A stretch of DNA of 64,000 nt from Camarhynchus parvulus (lineage: Eukaryota > Chordata > Aves > Passeriformes > Thraupidae): positions 74,711,689-74,775,688 of the forward strand of contig NC_044571.1 in the NCBI RefSeq assembly GCF_901933205.1. Reading direction: 5' to 3'. The position numbers were made by a program, and so were the translations under genes. Under the pieces are notes generated by a model. It was not told where the DNA came from. It saw nothing but the letters and a program-made list of their open reading frames with translations, and searched no databases. Below, piece by piece: positions 63,746-64,000 of the stretch (the first letter of the stretch is position 1; the number at the start of each line of letters is the position of its first letter).

Positions 63746-64000
63746 CATTCTGAAATCATGCCAGATCCTGAATTTCAGGGAGCTGATGGCACCTGAGGTG
63801 ACAAGCAGCACCCTGTGTAACACTCTTCCTGGGTAGCTCCGAAGCAGATTATTCTCACACAATGTCAGACATGCTCTCTGACATGCCAGATCATATGCAG
63901 AGATTAGATATTTGTCCATTCACTGGGAAGAGGTCAAACTTACAAAAGCTAGGACTAACTGCATCTGATATGTAGGAGACTACATTCGTTTTAGTTACTG
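63746..64000. other. Window end, unassigned
   Basis: Possible further decayed CR1 sequence on the minus strand up to about 63,830, not alignable by eye; nothing else recognised. The window ends within this stretch. Confidence 0.4.

Overview
This window looks like non-coding DNA from a bird (or another sauropsid with bird-type CR1 elements). The evidence is the interspersed repeats. There are at least a dozen CR1 LINE fragments, several of them the younger avian type whose 3' end runs into ATTCTATG-like octamers. The base composition is AT-rich, and I recognise no bacterial, phage or organellar gene. I found no exon, tRNA, rRNA or complete gene that I can support. The longest open frames lie in pure-purine or pure-pyrimidine microsatellites, where a stop codon cannot occur, or in decayed CR1 reverse-transcriptase sequence. 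The window reads as intergenic desert or long intron. I cannot name the species or chromosome.

Layout. 0-3.2 kb: unassigned AT-rich DNA, slightly GC-richer near 2.3-3.2 kb. 3.2-4.74 kb: a CR1 mosaic in which a plus-strand reverse-transcriptase piece, a minus-strand piece and a plus-strand 3' tail are directly joined. 4.74-32.3 kb: a long stretch without younger avian CR1 that holds ancient, heavily decayed CR1/L3-like relics (9.5, 11.3, 12.7 on the minus strand, 15.6 and 22.6 kb) and an AT-rich 22-bp minisatellite (14.56 kb). 32-40 kb: a poly-T run, two minus-strand CR1 3' ends, and a MIR SINE relic at 34.65 kb. 40.67-42.60 kb: the most striking structure, a ~730-bp homopyrimidine tract (CTTTTT, then CTTTT, then CCTTT units) followed about 1.05 kb later by a ~150-bp homopurine GAAAAA tract in the opposite sense. 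42.6-55.7 kb: unassigned DNA with three CR1 pieces (47.0, 51.3, 52.5 kb). 55.73 kb: a perfect (AAAG)n tract. 55.9-64 kb: a GAT-rich trinucleotide tract, a three-copy 15-bp tandem repeat next to a perfect palindrome, a small CR1 ORF2 piece (59.9 kb), and a convergent pair of CR1 ORF2 pieces joined near 63.57 kb.

No set of genes works together here, and I did not find a convincing undescribed biological system. The items most worth checking are the long polypurine/polypyrimidine tract pair, the two CR1 mosaics, the contrast in repeat age across the window, and two unusually long minus-strand open frames (16.4-16.9 and 61.1-61.65 kb) that no recognised repeat explains. Repeat assignments rest on remembered consensus sequences rather than a database search, so element boundaries are approximate (tens of bases).
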